In this document: positions 34,371 to 42,695 of the stretch, one piece after another
How positions within the stretch are numbered: the stretch's first letter is position 1
Layout: every line of letters begins with the position of its first letter
NCBI GenBank assembly: GCA_012840395.1
Contig: DULL01000034.1
Coordinates: 1 to 64,000, forward strand
Source: Clostridiaceae bacterium
Lineage (GTDB): Bacteria > Bacillota > Clostridia > Acetivibrionales > DULL01
DNA: 64,000 bases
Direction of reading: 5' to 3'
Notes under the pieces: generated by a model
Database searches by the model: none
Seen by the model: the letters and a program-made list of their open reading frames with translations, nothing else
What the model was told of the DNA's origin: nothing
Made by a program: the position numbers and the translations under genes

Positions 34371-36164
34371 TTATCCATCAATTATATTAATTTTGTCTAC
34401 CGGGATCTTGAGCTTTTCTGACACTTCTTTAATTTTTTCCTGATAATGATCATCCTTATCATGTTTTTCTTTCTTTTCAAGCTTTTTTTCATAATCATCC
34501 TGGTCGAGCAGTTTTATTCTGATTTCTTTTTCCAAGCCTTTACTCAGTAAATTACTTATTGCCTGCAGGTTTTCATGAGTATTTACGGCATTTTTTAAAG
34601 AAGATTTGTCCCTTGGGAATACTATACCAATAGTACTGCCGTCTAGTTTAACTGCTTTTGTATCCAGCAGGTGAGTATATAGAAATACTTTTCCAAGGCT
34701 GAATAATTGCTTAATTATACTGTTCCACACCTCAGATAAATTTTCAGAAATATTGGAATCATGGCTAGGTTTTAAATCTTCTTTATCATTTTCCAAAGAA
34801 GCAGCTTTTTTCCCGCTACTTTTTCTGCTATTTTTTGGTGAAACGGTTTTTTCCTGTATATCTTGTGGTATATGATTCTCATGTGATTCATGAGGCAATT
34901 TTTCAGAGCGAAGTTTAATAGTTAATTCTTCAACCTTTTTTTCCAGCTCGGATATTCTTCTAAGCAAGATATTATTTCTGTCATTACTGTCCTCCGGTAA
35001 AGCATTACCTGCTTTTAAACTCTCATTTGTTTTCTTAGTCATATTATTAAAATTATTTTCTGAGTCAAAAGAATAATCAAGTCCCTGGCAAATTTTTATT
35101 AAGGAAACTTCAAGTATAATTCTGGGATTGTTAGCCCACTTTAATCTTCCTTCCAGGGAAGAGAGTTCTTGTATTATGGCAGATATCTCATTAACAGAGT
35201 AATTTTGGGACTGCCTTTTCAATTTTTCCAGGGCTTCTGGGTATGTTTCGATTATATGCTCCGGATTATCCGAAACAGAACAAATAAGCATGTTTCTGTA
35301 GTAGCTGATAAGGTCAGATACAAACCGGGCTATATTTAAACCTTCCTGAACTAATTTATCCAGGTTTGTCAACAGTTTTTCCACGTTCTTATCAATTATA
35401 TAATCAACTATATCTGAAATAAATGTATCAGCGGCAATTCCTACAACTGACATAACAAGCTTATAGGTAATTTCCTTATTACCGGTTGAAATACATTGGT
35501 CCAACAGACTTATAGCATCCCTGAGAGCTCCGTCGGATAAACGGGCAATAAGTCTTGCTGCATCTTTATTGAGAACAAGATTATTAGCTTCTGCTATCAA
35601 CATTAACCTTTTTATAATGCTGTCTATAGTAATTCTTCTGAAATCAAACCTCTGACAGCGGGACAATATTGTTGCGGGAAGTTTGTGAGGTTCTGTAGTT
35701 GCAAGAATAAACACAACATGTTGGGGAGGTTCTTCAAGGGTTTTTAACAGAGCATTAAAGGCACCTGTAGAAAGCATATGTACTTCATCTATAATATACA
35801 CTTTATATCTTGCCCGTGAAGGCGTATATACTACTTCATCCCTGATTTCTCTAACATTGTCAACACTGTTGTTTGAAGCAGCGTCGATTTCCACAACATC
35901 CAGCAAGGTGCCGGAAAGTATGGCAGTACAAATTTCACACTGATTGCAGGGATCACCATCTTTAGGATTAAGGCAGTTAATTGCCCTTGAAAATATATGC
36001 GCCATGGTGGTTTTGCCGGTGCCTCTTGTTCCGCAGAAAAGATAAGCATGAGCAATCCTGCCGGTTTTAACGCTGTTTTTCAGGGTTTGCACCACATGCT
36101 CCTGTTCAACTACATCCTCAAAAACAAGAGGTCTCCATTTTCTATAAAGAGCAATGTAAGACAT
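34371..36164 (-). CDS. dnaX: DNA polymerase III subunits gamma/tau
   Basis: Clamp-loader ATPase of the replisome. 597 residues. Walker A GTRGTGKTT at 45-53, zinc cysteines C64, C73, C76 and C79, Walker B with DEVHML near 126-131, and the LSRCQRFDF sensor region. The C-terminal third (about 375-597) is a charged tau-like extension with low-complexity Lys/Glu stretches. An A-rich run near the very C-terminus (about 34485-34500) exists, but I see no clear programmed frameshift. GAGG precedes the ATG. The SRP RNA is just upstream. Confidence 0.93.
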   Translation of the reverse strand: MSYIALYRKWRPLVFEDVVEQEHVVQTLKNSVKTGRIAHAYLFCGTRGTGKTTMAHIFSRAINCLNPKDGDPCNQCEICTAILSGTLLDVVEIDAASNNSVDNVREIRDEVVYTPSRARYKVYIIDEVHMLSTGAFNALLKTLEEPPQHVVFILATTEPHKLPATILSRCQRFDFRRITIDSIIKRLMLIAEANNLVLNKDAARLIARLSDGALRDAISLLDQCISTGNKEITYKLVMSVVGIAADTFISDIVDYIIDKNVEKLLTNLDKLVQEGLNIARFVSDLISYYRNMLICSVSDNPEHIIETYPEALEKLKRQSQNYSVNEISAIIQELSSLEGRLKWANNPRIILEVSLIKICQGLDYSFDSENNFNNMTKKTNESLKAGNALPEDSNDRNNILLRRISELEKKVEELTIKLRSEKLPHESHENHIPQDIQEKTVSPKNSRKSSGKKAASLENDKEDLKPSHDSNISENLSEVWNSIIKQLFSLGKVFLYTHLLDTKAVKLDGSTIGIVFPRDKSSLKNAVNTHENLQAISNLLSKGLEKEIRIKLLDQDDYEKKLEKKEKHDKDDHYQEKIKEVSEKLKIPVDKINIIDG

Positions 36165-36333
36165 AATGATCCTCGCTTCCTAAGATCCAAAACTTTACAG
36201 CAATAACCTTTACCACTATAATCTCCAGCTGATTGCTAAGTTATGTGGTAATTCAAATTATACACTATTGAATTAGTAATTTGAATAAAATAATATGATT
36301 ATTTGAACGTTCAGGCTGGATTTAATTATAATT

Positions 36334-36602
36334 GGCCGTGCACCCATTTTTGACTTCTAACCATAAGCGTTACCAGTACAGTTAACTCGAACCAGGCAAC
36401 CTTACGGCACATAGAAATGATTGCTTACCGTTGCTTCCTTCCGGACCTGGCGGGGTTCACAAGTTTCTATTGCGTAAGACCCGGCTTTCATTGCCACTTA
36501 TAAAGGGCAGACCCTACAGTTAGCAAGCCGAGAATGGGGATTCAACCCTGCTATAGCGGATTTCAGGTTCAGGGTGCCGCTACCTCCCCGTCTAGCACGA
36601 CC
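36334..36602 (-). ncRNA. ffs: Signal recognition particle RNA (long bacterial type)
   Basis: On the minus strand the hallmark loop of the Ffh-binding domain is clear: GTCCGGAAGGAAGCAAC, read in reverse at about 36440-36456, with the flanking CCCCGCCAGG stem. The 5' end GGTCGTGC pairs with the 3' end GCACGGCC (one wobble), defining about 269 bases, the size of Firmicutes RNAs with an Alu domain. As in Bacillus, it lies directly upstream of dnaX on the same strand. Confidence 0.92.
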
Positions 36603-36742
36603 AAAGATTGATAAACAAACTTATTAAAATTACTTAATTATTATAAACAATTATACTAATTATATCAAGGCAAATTCAATTTTTACTCATGGCAATTTTT
36701 GTAAGTATAAATATCATTAAGTATCAAAATAAGCAAAAAAAA

Positions 36743-36799
36743 TAAAGCACTTTAATTATAATTTAAGAATAATTCCAGATAAATAATATAAGTGCTTTA
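36743..36799 (+). promoter_or_regulatory. Structured leader candidate before a 23-residue ORF
   Basis: TAAAGCACTT (36743-36752) and AAGTGCTTTA (36790-36799) are perfect 10-base inverted arms with a 37-base loop, about 50 bases before the small ORF. Upstream, TTTACT (36682-36687) and TATAAA (36706-36711) with an 18-base spacer may be a weak promoter. The rest of 36603-36852 is AT-rich. Confidence 0.4.
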
Positions 36800-36852
36800 A
36801 AATAATAAAAATCAAATAAACTAAAAAATCTATATTAAAAGGAGGAACAAAA

Positions 36853-36924
36853 ATGAAAAAATTAGTATTATTGGCTGTGGTATATATATTATACCACATA
36901 TTTCTATTTATAATATTAAGTTAA
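36853..36924 (+). CDS. 23-residue hydrophobic membrane peptide
   Basis: ATG at 36853 follows AAAGGAGG by 7-8 bases, an exceptionally strong ribosome-binding site. The 23 codons begin MKKLVLLAVVYILYH and end FIILS before TAA at 36922-36924. Two lysines then one uninterrupted hydrophobic helix predict a single-pass membrane peptide, N-terminus inside. It is alone between the SRP RNA and galU with a possible structured leader. I do not recognise the family. Alternatives are a small membrane regulator, a type I toxin-like peptide, or a chance ORF; the ribosome-binding site argues against chance. Confidence 0.5.
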   Translation: MKKLVLLAVVYILYHIFLFIILS

Positions 36925-36953
36925 GATTACAAATATAAACAAATAATGAACAT

Positions 36954-37199
36954 TTAATAATTATTGTCATGATCCATTAATTTGTGATTTCGTTTTTTCG
37001 AAGATTCAGACATAGCTGTTTGCATTGTTGCCTGATTTTCTATTAAACTATAAGAAAATGAAGAATACTTATCCAAAACTTTTCTATCATGTTCACTTAA
37101 AGTAGTTATATCAGATTTTATTTCTTTTTTCAAGAGACCACTTCCATTCAAAAATAATTTATTTACATTAATTTGCCCTGATAAAATAAAATTATCCAA
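36954..37199 (-). CDS. Small hypothetical protein, doubtful
   Basis: An 81-residue ORF starting at a TTG with no clear ribosome-binding site. The sequence is polar with a plausible helical stretch (ITTLSEHDRKVLDKYSSF). It is protein-like in composition, but no family is recognised and nothing around supports expression. It may be a remnant. Confidence 0.22.
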   Translation of the reverse strand: MDNFILSGQINVNKLFLNGSGLLKKEIKSDITTLSEHDRKVLDKYSSFSYSLIENQATMQTAMSESSKKRNHKLMDHDNNY

Positions 37200-37349
37200 T
37201 TATTTTTTATTCTGAAATTACCTGCCGGTTTTATACTTCGACAAGCATACCTTATTTTCATTTGCTTTTGCCAAAATTTGCAGGTATTATATAAGAAGAT
37301 AGGGGTATCAACTATTATGTATGAATACAGGCAAAAGGAGGAGAATAAC

Positions 37350-38234
37350 TTGAGGAAAGTACGCAAAGCTATCATTCCGGCTGCAGGACTTGGAACCAGA
37401 TTCTTACCTGCAACAAAGGCTCAGCCTAAGGAAATGCTTCCAATAGTGGACAAGCCTACAATCCAGTATATTATAGAAGAAGCTATAGCTTCCGGGATAG
37501 AAGATATAATTATTGTTACAGGAAGAGGGAAAAGAGCTATAGAAGATCATTTTGATAAATCTTACGAGTTGGAGGATATTCTTAACAGAAAAGGTGAAAA
37601 ACACTTGCTTGAGCTGGTACAGGATATATCCAATCTTGTGAACATATACTACATAAGACAGAAAGAGCCACGGGGATTAGGACACGCAATATATTGCACT
37701 AAAACCTTTATAGGAGATGAACCTTTTGCTGTATTGTTGGGAGATGATATAGTAGATTCCGAAGTACCTTGTCTTAAACAAATGTTAGAAGTTTATGAGA
37801 AATATGATACTTCTGTTGTGGGAGTGCAGAAAGTTCCCAAAGAAGATGTTTCAAAATATGGCATAGTAGATTGTATTGAAGTTGAGGAAAGAGTTTATAA
37901 GATATCAGATATGGTAGAGAAACCTGATAAGGATAATGCTCCTTCGGATATTGCCATATTGGGCAGGTACATAATAAGCCCCAAAATTTTTGAATACCTG
38001 GAAAATGCTGAACCCGGAAAAGGGGGAGAAATCCAGCTTACAGATGCTTTGAGAAGTCTATTGAAAGATGAAGAAATGTATGCCTATAATTTTATTGGTA
38101 AAAGATATGATGTAGGTAATAAGTTAGGATTTTTGGAAGCCAATGTTGAATTTGCCCTAAAGAGGGAAGACTTAAGAGAGGATTTTTCAAGGTATTTAAA
38201 ACAATTAACCAATAAGTTTAACACCTCAATATAG
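37350..38234 (+). CDS. galU: UTP-glucose-1-phosphate uridylyltransferase
   Basis: Makes UDP-glucose for glycolipids, teichoic acid decoration and exopolysaccharide. From a TTG at 37350, with AAAGGAGGAG six bases before, it has 294 residues; the longer frame from 37278 has no site. IIPAAGLGTRFLPATKAQPKEMLP (nucleotide binding, about 8-31), LLGDDIVDS and GGEIQLTDALR are conserved. Transcribed alone and ended by the hairpin at 38259. Confidence 0.93.
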   Translation: MRKVRKAIIPAAGLGTRFLPATKAQPKEMLPIVDKPTIQYIIEEAIASGIEDIIIVTGRGKRAIEDHFDKSYELEDILNRKGEKHLLELVQDISNLVNIYYIRQKEPRGLGHAIYCTKTFIGDEPFAVLLGDDIVDSEVPCLKQMLEVYEKYDTSVVGVQKVPKEDVSKYGIVDCIEVEERVYKISDMVEKPDKDNAPSDIAILGRYIISPKIFEYLENAEPGKGGEIQLTDALRSLLKDEEMYAYNFIGKRYDVGNKLGFLEANVEFALKREDLREDFSRYLKQLTNKFNTSI

Positions 38235-38258
38235 GCGAAATATACCGGAACATAAAAG

Positions 38259-38315
38259 AACCAGGTGCCTTTTCAAGAAGAGTGAGAGGGAGTGCACCTG
38301 GTTTTAATTTTTCTT
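38259..38315 (+). terminator. Terminator of galU
   Basis: AACCAGGTGC (38259-38268) and GCACCTGGTT (38294-38303) form a 10-base stem with a 25-base loop, followed by TTAATTTTTCTT. Confidence 0.7.
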
Positions 38316-38381
38316 ACAATACACTTGAAACCAGCTGGTTACAATCAATTAACGGCTAATTAACTGCTATAAATCTACAAA

Positions 38382-41237
38382 TCATAATATAGGCTTGAAC
38401 TCGTATATAACCCGGTTGCCTTTTACCGTAACAAGCACATACTTAACCTGATCCGCATTGTCAGGCTTAAGGTCTTCAATATCAAATCCTGCTGTAGATA
38501 TATATTTTATACCTCTTTCCATATAGCTTTCATTCTTTTGTCCTTTAAAAAATACCCATATATTCTTTAGAGTTTTTTTCCTGTATTCAGTAAGGGTTTC
38601 TTTAAAAAGACCAGCTTCTAAATTATCATTAAAATAGTTAGGAGAGGACTCAAGGAAAATCATAATATTATTGCCATTAAAGCTTTCCAGTTGGTCATAA
38701 AGCCAGAACCATTGTTCCGGGTCGGTTGCTCTTAAACCTCCTTTGCTGGTATCCAGCCTGATGAATCTGGTACTTTCTATATCTACGGAGGCATATCCGG
38801 AACCTGATGGCAGAAGAGGTTTTTCTATAGCGAGAGATGCTTCCTGCGAATAATTTCCTACAAAGACTCCATAATCAATGTATTTATTGATTTTCTCATT
38901 TAACCTGGCCACAAGTATGTTTTCCAGCAGGTTGCAGGTATTCCGTGATTGACCGAAAACTGAAAATCTGAAAGAACCAGGGGTTGCCTGATATATTTCA
39001 CTTACATTATCTTCATCTATATACACTGTATCCTCAGGTATTTCAATGAAATCTGTCTGTGGTGTTATGGAGTATACAAGATTAAGGTTGTCAAAGAAAA
39101 TGCTACCAGAATCAGCAATAGGGTGTACCTTTGCAATATAGAGTCTTGTAAGCAATGCAGGAGAATTAATATTATCCAAGGAAGCTTCTACATATTTCCA
39201 TCCTGTCCAATCCATATTTTGAGACAGGCTAACCAGGTGCTTTTTACCAGAAGAATCAATAATTTCTGCGCGGAGCCAGTTAGAATTAATGCTGCTGTTA
39301 TATACCCATACTCCTATTTTTGATATTCTGGGCTCAAGAGGTATTCCATCATTTGAGAAGACCAGGTATGCAGCCTGGGTTTCTTCAGATTCAGTAAAAT
39401 TGTAAGCCAGACGTCCTGAATAATTTCCAGTACGTACATGCTCAGAAGAAAGTTCATATTCTCCGGTAACATAACTAGGATAAGAAATGAATGAACCATT
39501 TAAGTTCTCAAAATAATCGGCGATTATATTCTCTTCAGAAATTACCGTCAATGCGCAATAGGAATGAATATTACCTATGGAAGCACTGATATATCCTGTT
39601 CCAGGTTTTTTTGCAGTAAATATTCCATTATTAAACTCACCTAAGTCATCAGTCACAAACCAGTTAACATCTTCTGGTGAAATTTTAGCTTTAAATCCGT
39701 TCTTGTTAAAACCAGTGATGTTAATTTTCTGAGTCTGGTTAGTAGATAGCTTAATTTCTTTCCGTTCCAGTACCAATTTTACGGGTGAACTTAAGGAACT
39801 AATATTGGCAGAGACAGAAATATCTCCTACTCTTGCTGTAACTGTACCTTCACCAACAGATTGCGGATATAATACATTATCCTTAAAATTACCTGATATA
39901 CCTGAAACACTCCAGCTTACCAGAGAAGGGTCAACGGAAACAGGATTGAAATATTTATCATATCCCTTCACCGTAAATGCCCTGGAAGTATTTACAAAAA
40001 CATTCTCATCTTCCGATTCGATAACCAGGCCGGCCAATGGTCCAGGAGGAGCAATTGAAAAGATGCCGATGGCTGTGGATATAGTTCTGACAATACCATC
40101 TGAAGGACTGTTGAGAACTTTCAGGTTATTTGATCCAAGGGGCCTTCCAACCATAGTAGTTGAACCTCCCCCGTCAAAATTTATAGCATTATAAGCACCC
40201 AGGTCAAGCATGAGGCGTGCTGTTTCAAGCTGAGTCAAACCTATACTGCTGTTCTGCCTGCCATCAACAGTAACCAGTATTAATTGCTTTCCGTCTTTAG
40301 AGGTACCAATGGCAGTTCTCGGCTGACGTTTAGAAATATAGGGCAAATCGAATGAAAACTTATCTGGTATCTTACCGTCTTTAACCAGTATTGAACTTCC
40401 CGTAACTGACATTTTATAGTTATTCCAGTCAGGTGTTGTAGTAATGCTTAACTCAACATCATCACCAGGCTTAAAACATTCCATGAGCCTGATTCCGCCT
40501 TGTTCCCTTGTTACCACCACATATCCGTTTTCCGGCATGGGAATGGGTGGCTGGCCCTGGCGGAATTCAACTACTTTGCCTTCAATTACAACCATTTCAA
40601 CTATATCAGGGTATTCCTCGCTGGCACCAATTGAAGTATCACTCCATCTACGGTCAATAACCGTATAATCTTTATACTGAACTCTACTTGGTTTGTTAAA
40701 TTGCCCGACAGCTATTGGCTCACCCTCCGGAACCAGCAGAGAAATACTGCTTTTCCAAAAGTCATAAAAAGCATTATTAAAACTATCCAGGGAAAAGGAT
40801 GCCATATAATTCCCATACAGGTTGTATTCACTGGTAGACGAAATAATCTTGCCTGACTCAACTATAGGACCGTCTGGATAACCGGTTCCATTTCCTGTAG
40901 GAGTAAAGAAACTGGCATTTATAGCAGCCACTGCTCCTCTTGATTCAGCCAGAGTCTTTGTGGAAGTTAACTTATTAAGAGAATCGGTATTTGCTAATGT
41001 GTCAATTTCAATGTTTTCATTTGATAAGTCCACTCGTATTACATTAATATTCAGCCATCCTTCAACAGTGAAGCGGGTTATGTTTTCATAGGTAACTCCT
41101 GATGTAATTGTTTGATAATTAACTGTTTCATAAATGACACGGAAATCAGATTCCGCATATGCAGGGACAATAAGAGTCCAAAACAAAAGTAATAATGATA
41201 AAATAATAGTTATAGTTCTTTTTCTTCTGTAATTCAT
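38382..41237 (-). CDS. Large secreted phosphodiester glycosidase (NAGPA domain, Ig-like and C-terminal domains)
   Basis: A 951-residue exported protein. The signal peptide covers about 1-28 (hydrophobic ILSLLLLFWTLIV, then AYA-ES). The NAGPA/DUF2233 domain is at about 90-400, with AAINASFFTP, RQPRTAIGTSKDG, VTVDGRQNSS and NFDGGGSTTM. Two bacterial Ig-like segments (about 405-570), a jelly-roll, carbohydrate-binding-like region (about 575-725) and a C-terminal domain with metallophosphatase-like traces follow. It probably acts outside the cell on wall or capsular polymers. No anchor such as SLH or LPXTG is seen. Second NAGPA enzyme in the window. Confidence 0.75.
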   Translation of the reverse strand: MNYRRKRTITIILSLLLLFWTLIVPAYAESDFRVIYETVNYQTITSGVTYENITRFTVEGWLNINVIRVDLSNENIEIDTLANTDSLNKLTSTKTLAESRGAVAAINASFFTPTGNGTGYPDGPIVESGKIISSTSEYNLYGNYMASFSLDSFNNAFYDFWKSSISLLVPEGEPIAVGQFNKPSRVQYKDYTVIDRRWSDTSIGASEEYPDIVEMVVIEGKVVEFRQGQPPIPMPENGYVVVTREQGGIRLMECFKPGDDVELSITTTPDWNNYKMSVTGSSILVKDGKIPDKFSFDLPYISKRQPRTAIGTSKDGKQLILVTVDGRQNSSIGLTQLETARLMLDLGAYNAINFDGGGSTTMVGRPLGSNNLKVLNSPSDGIVRTISTAIGIFSIAPPGPLAGLVIESEDENVFVNTSRAFTVKGYDKYFNPVSVDPSLVSWSVSGISGNFKDNVLYPQSVGEGTVTARVGDISVSANISSLSSPVKLVLERKEIKLSTNQTQKINITGFNKNGFKAKISPEDVNWFVTDDLGEFNNGIFTAKKPGTGYISASIGNIHSYCALTVISEENIIADYFENLNGSFISYPSYVTGEYELSSEHVRTGNYSGRLAYNFTESEETQAAYLVFSNDGIPLEPRISKIGVWVYNSSINSNWLRAEIIDSSGKKHLVSLSQNMDWTGWKYVEASLDNINSPALLTRLYIAKVHPIADSGSIFFDNLNLVYSITPQTDFIEIPEDTVYIDEDNVSEIYQATPGSFRFSVFGQSRNTCNLLENILVARLNEKINKYIDYGVFVGNYSQEASLAIEKPLLPSGSGYASVDIESTRFIRLDTSKGGLRATDPEQWFWLYDQLESFNGNNIMIFLESSPNYFNDNLEAGLFKETLTEYRKKTLKNIWVFFKGQKNESYMERGIKYISTAGFDIEDLKPDNADQVKYVLVTVKGNRVIYEFKPIL

Positions 41238-41263
41238 ATGTATCTCCTACTTTTGTGTGAATT

Positions 41264-41977
41264 TTACCATTCATCAATATGTGAACGCTTTATTGCGCTA
41301 AATATATTGTTTTTTACGCTTTTGTTCTCCCAGAACATTTCTGACAAAAGATTCTTGACATACTGCCTTTTGGTTCTGCCATTGGCAGGACAGGGATTGG
41401 AAACTATCTGAAGGCCATGGATTTTAACAAATTCCTTTATTTCCTTTTCCTCTGTATATATTAAAGGCCTTATAACGGTAATACCTTTGCGGTCAAGATA
41501 TGTTACAGGAGAAAAAGTGTGGAAACGGCCTTCATATAAAGTGCTCAGCAACAAGGTTTCCACAACATCATCCCTGTTATGGGCAAGCGCTACTTTATTG
41601 CAATTCAATTTTCTAGCAACATTGTTCAATGCTCCTCGTCGCATATTGGCGCAAAGGGAACAGGGGTTCTTTTCCTGTCTTGCTTCAAATACTATTTTAC
41701 CAATAAGAGTTTCCTCTATTGTGTAATTTATACCTATTTTTTGGCATAATTCCTTTACCGGGGAAAGGTCAAATTCACCTAAGCCCATAGTAAGGGTTAC
41801 TGCTTCCAATTCAAATTTTTTTGGATAATACTCCTGAAGCTTTCTTAATGCAACTAGAAGAGTAAGGCTGTCCTTACCTCCTGACACACCCACTGCAATC
41901 CTGTCTCCGTCCTGTATCATATTATAATCCTGTAGAGCTCTTCTGACCTGTCCAAAAACTCTTTTTATAAGCAACAC
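41264..41977 (-). CDS. TtcA-like PP-loop tRNA thiolation enzyme
   Basis: A 237-residue ATP pyrophosphatase. PP-loop SGGKDS at 32-37; C106 and C109 (CSLC) with C196 in NPCPANG match the three cysteines that hold the Fe-S cluster in TtcA (2-thiocytidine-32 synthase). A GTG at 41977 gives this length; the ribosome-binding site AGAGG abuts it, so a start a few codons later is possible. Gap to the glycosidase is 26 bases. Target tRNA position is inference from the family. Confidence 0.72.
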   Translation of the reverse strand: MLLIKRVFGQVRRALQDYNMIQDGDRIAVGVSGGKDSLTLLVALRKLQEYYPKKFELEAVTLTMGLGEFDLSPVKELCQKIGINYTIEETLIGKIVFEARQEKNPCSLCANMRRGALNNVARKLNCNKVALAHNRDDVVETLLLSTLYEGRFHTFSPVTYLDRKGITVIRPLIYTEEKEIKEFVKIHGLQIVSNPCPANGRTKRQYVKNLLSEMFWENKSVKNNIFSAIKRSHIDEW

Positions 41978-42078
41978 CTCTTATAAAATAATGTATGAGT
42001 TTACATAATATATAATCACCTTTTAATTTATTATATCATACCGTTAGACGTATTAAGTTAATGTTTTGTTACAGAAAA

Positions 42079-42107
42079 TTGACAACTTATAATATTATTA
42101 ATAAAAT
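42079..42107 (+). promoter_or_regulatory. SigA-type promoter upstream of tRNA-Pro
   Basis: TTGACA (42079-42084), 17 bases, TAAAAT (42102-42107). It is 160 bases before the tRNA and the best match in the gap 41978-42269. That gap also holds two small stem-loops (near 42182-42207 and 42211-42243) of unknown meaning. Confidence 0.4.
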
Positions 42108-42269
42108 ATAATAAATCATATTTTTGTTTTATCCTGTATAATGATTAATTATGAAGCTATTGGGAGGAAAATTAATATAAACCTGTCTGAATAACACCAG
42201 GCAGAATTGAACAAAAGCTACTATTATAGTAAAATTCTTTTGTCTTAAATATTGTTTTAAATTTTATAT

Positions 42270-42347
42270 CGGGGTGTGGCTCAGTTTGGCTAGAGTGCGT
42301 GGTTTGGGACCATGAGGTCGCAGGTTCAAGTCCTGTCACCCCGACCA
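42270..42347 (+). tRNA. tRNA-Pro (UGG anticodon)
   Basis: Cloverleaf readable by eye: acceptor CGGGGTG with CACCCCG, D-arm GCTC...GAGT, anticodon stem CGTGG/CCATG with loop TTTGGGA (anticodon TGG), T-arm GCAGG/CCTGT with TTCAAGT, and an encoded terminal CCA at 42345-42347. Single gene, no other tRNA nearby. Confidence 0.93.
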
Positions 42348-42653
42348 ATACAAATCAAGCAAGTTTTTCCTGTTATAATAAATCAAATGAATTTCCTAGT
42401 GGGATTATTGACAATGTAACAATTTTTAAGGATAATTTTTTTTAATAGTATAAATTTATTTCAAAATATCAAAAGGACTAGTATAGTGAGGTATTGCATA
42501 AAATGTCATCATCAGGAAAAATATATGGTTAAATGTTATGTAGTACAGTGAAAATCCTGTTATTGAGGTATTATATGAATTGCAATTTATAATTAACATG
42601 CTATTGAGTTTACTGATTTTAATAAGTTCTAACCAATAAAAAAGGAGGGGAAG

Positions 42654-42690
42654 ATGCGGTTTGTATTCAGACAGACCGCATTTTGTTTAT
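42654..42690 (+). promoter_or_regulatory. Terminator-like hairpin over the leader ORF (attenuator candidate)
   Basis: ATGCGGTTTGT (42654-42664) pairs with ACAGACCGCAT (42671-42681) over an 11-base stem with one G-U pair and a 6-base loop, followed by TTTGTTTAT. The stem begins at the leader ATG, so ribosome occupancy and hairpin formation should compete. Confidence 0.45.
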
Positions 42691-42695
42691 TATGA
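42654..42695 (+). CDS. 13-residue leader peptide overlapping the HEAT-repeat gene
   Basis: ATG 42654 follows AAAGGAGGGG by 3-4 bases and opens 13 codons (MRFVFRQTAFCLL) that end in TGA overlapping the ATG of the next gene (ATGA). The main gene has no site of its own in the immediate upstream bases, so translational coupling is suggested. Confidence 0.45.
   Translation: MRFVFRQTAFCLL

Noticed and set aside
34480-34510. Programmed frameshift in dnaX for a separate gamma subunit
   Set aside because: The A-run lies near the very C-terminus of tau, far beyond where a gamma product would end, and no accompanying stem was seen.
37163-37375. 70-residue minus-strand ORF over the galU leader
   Set aside because: Covers the galU ribosome-binding site in antisense and has no features of its own.
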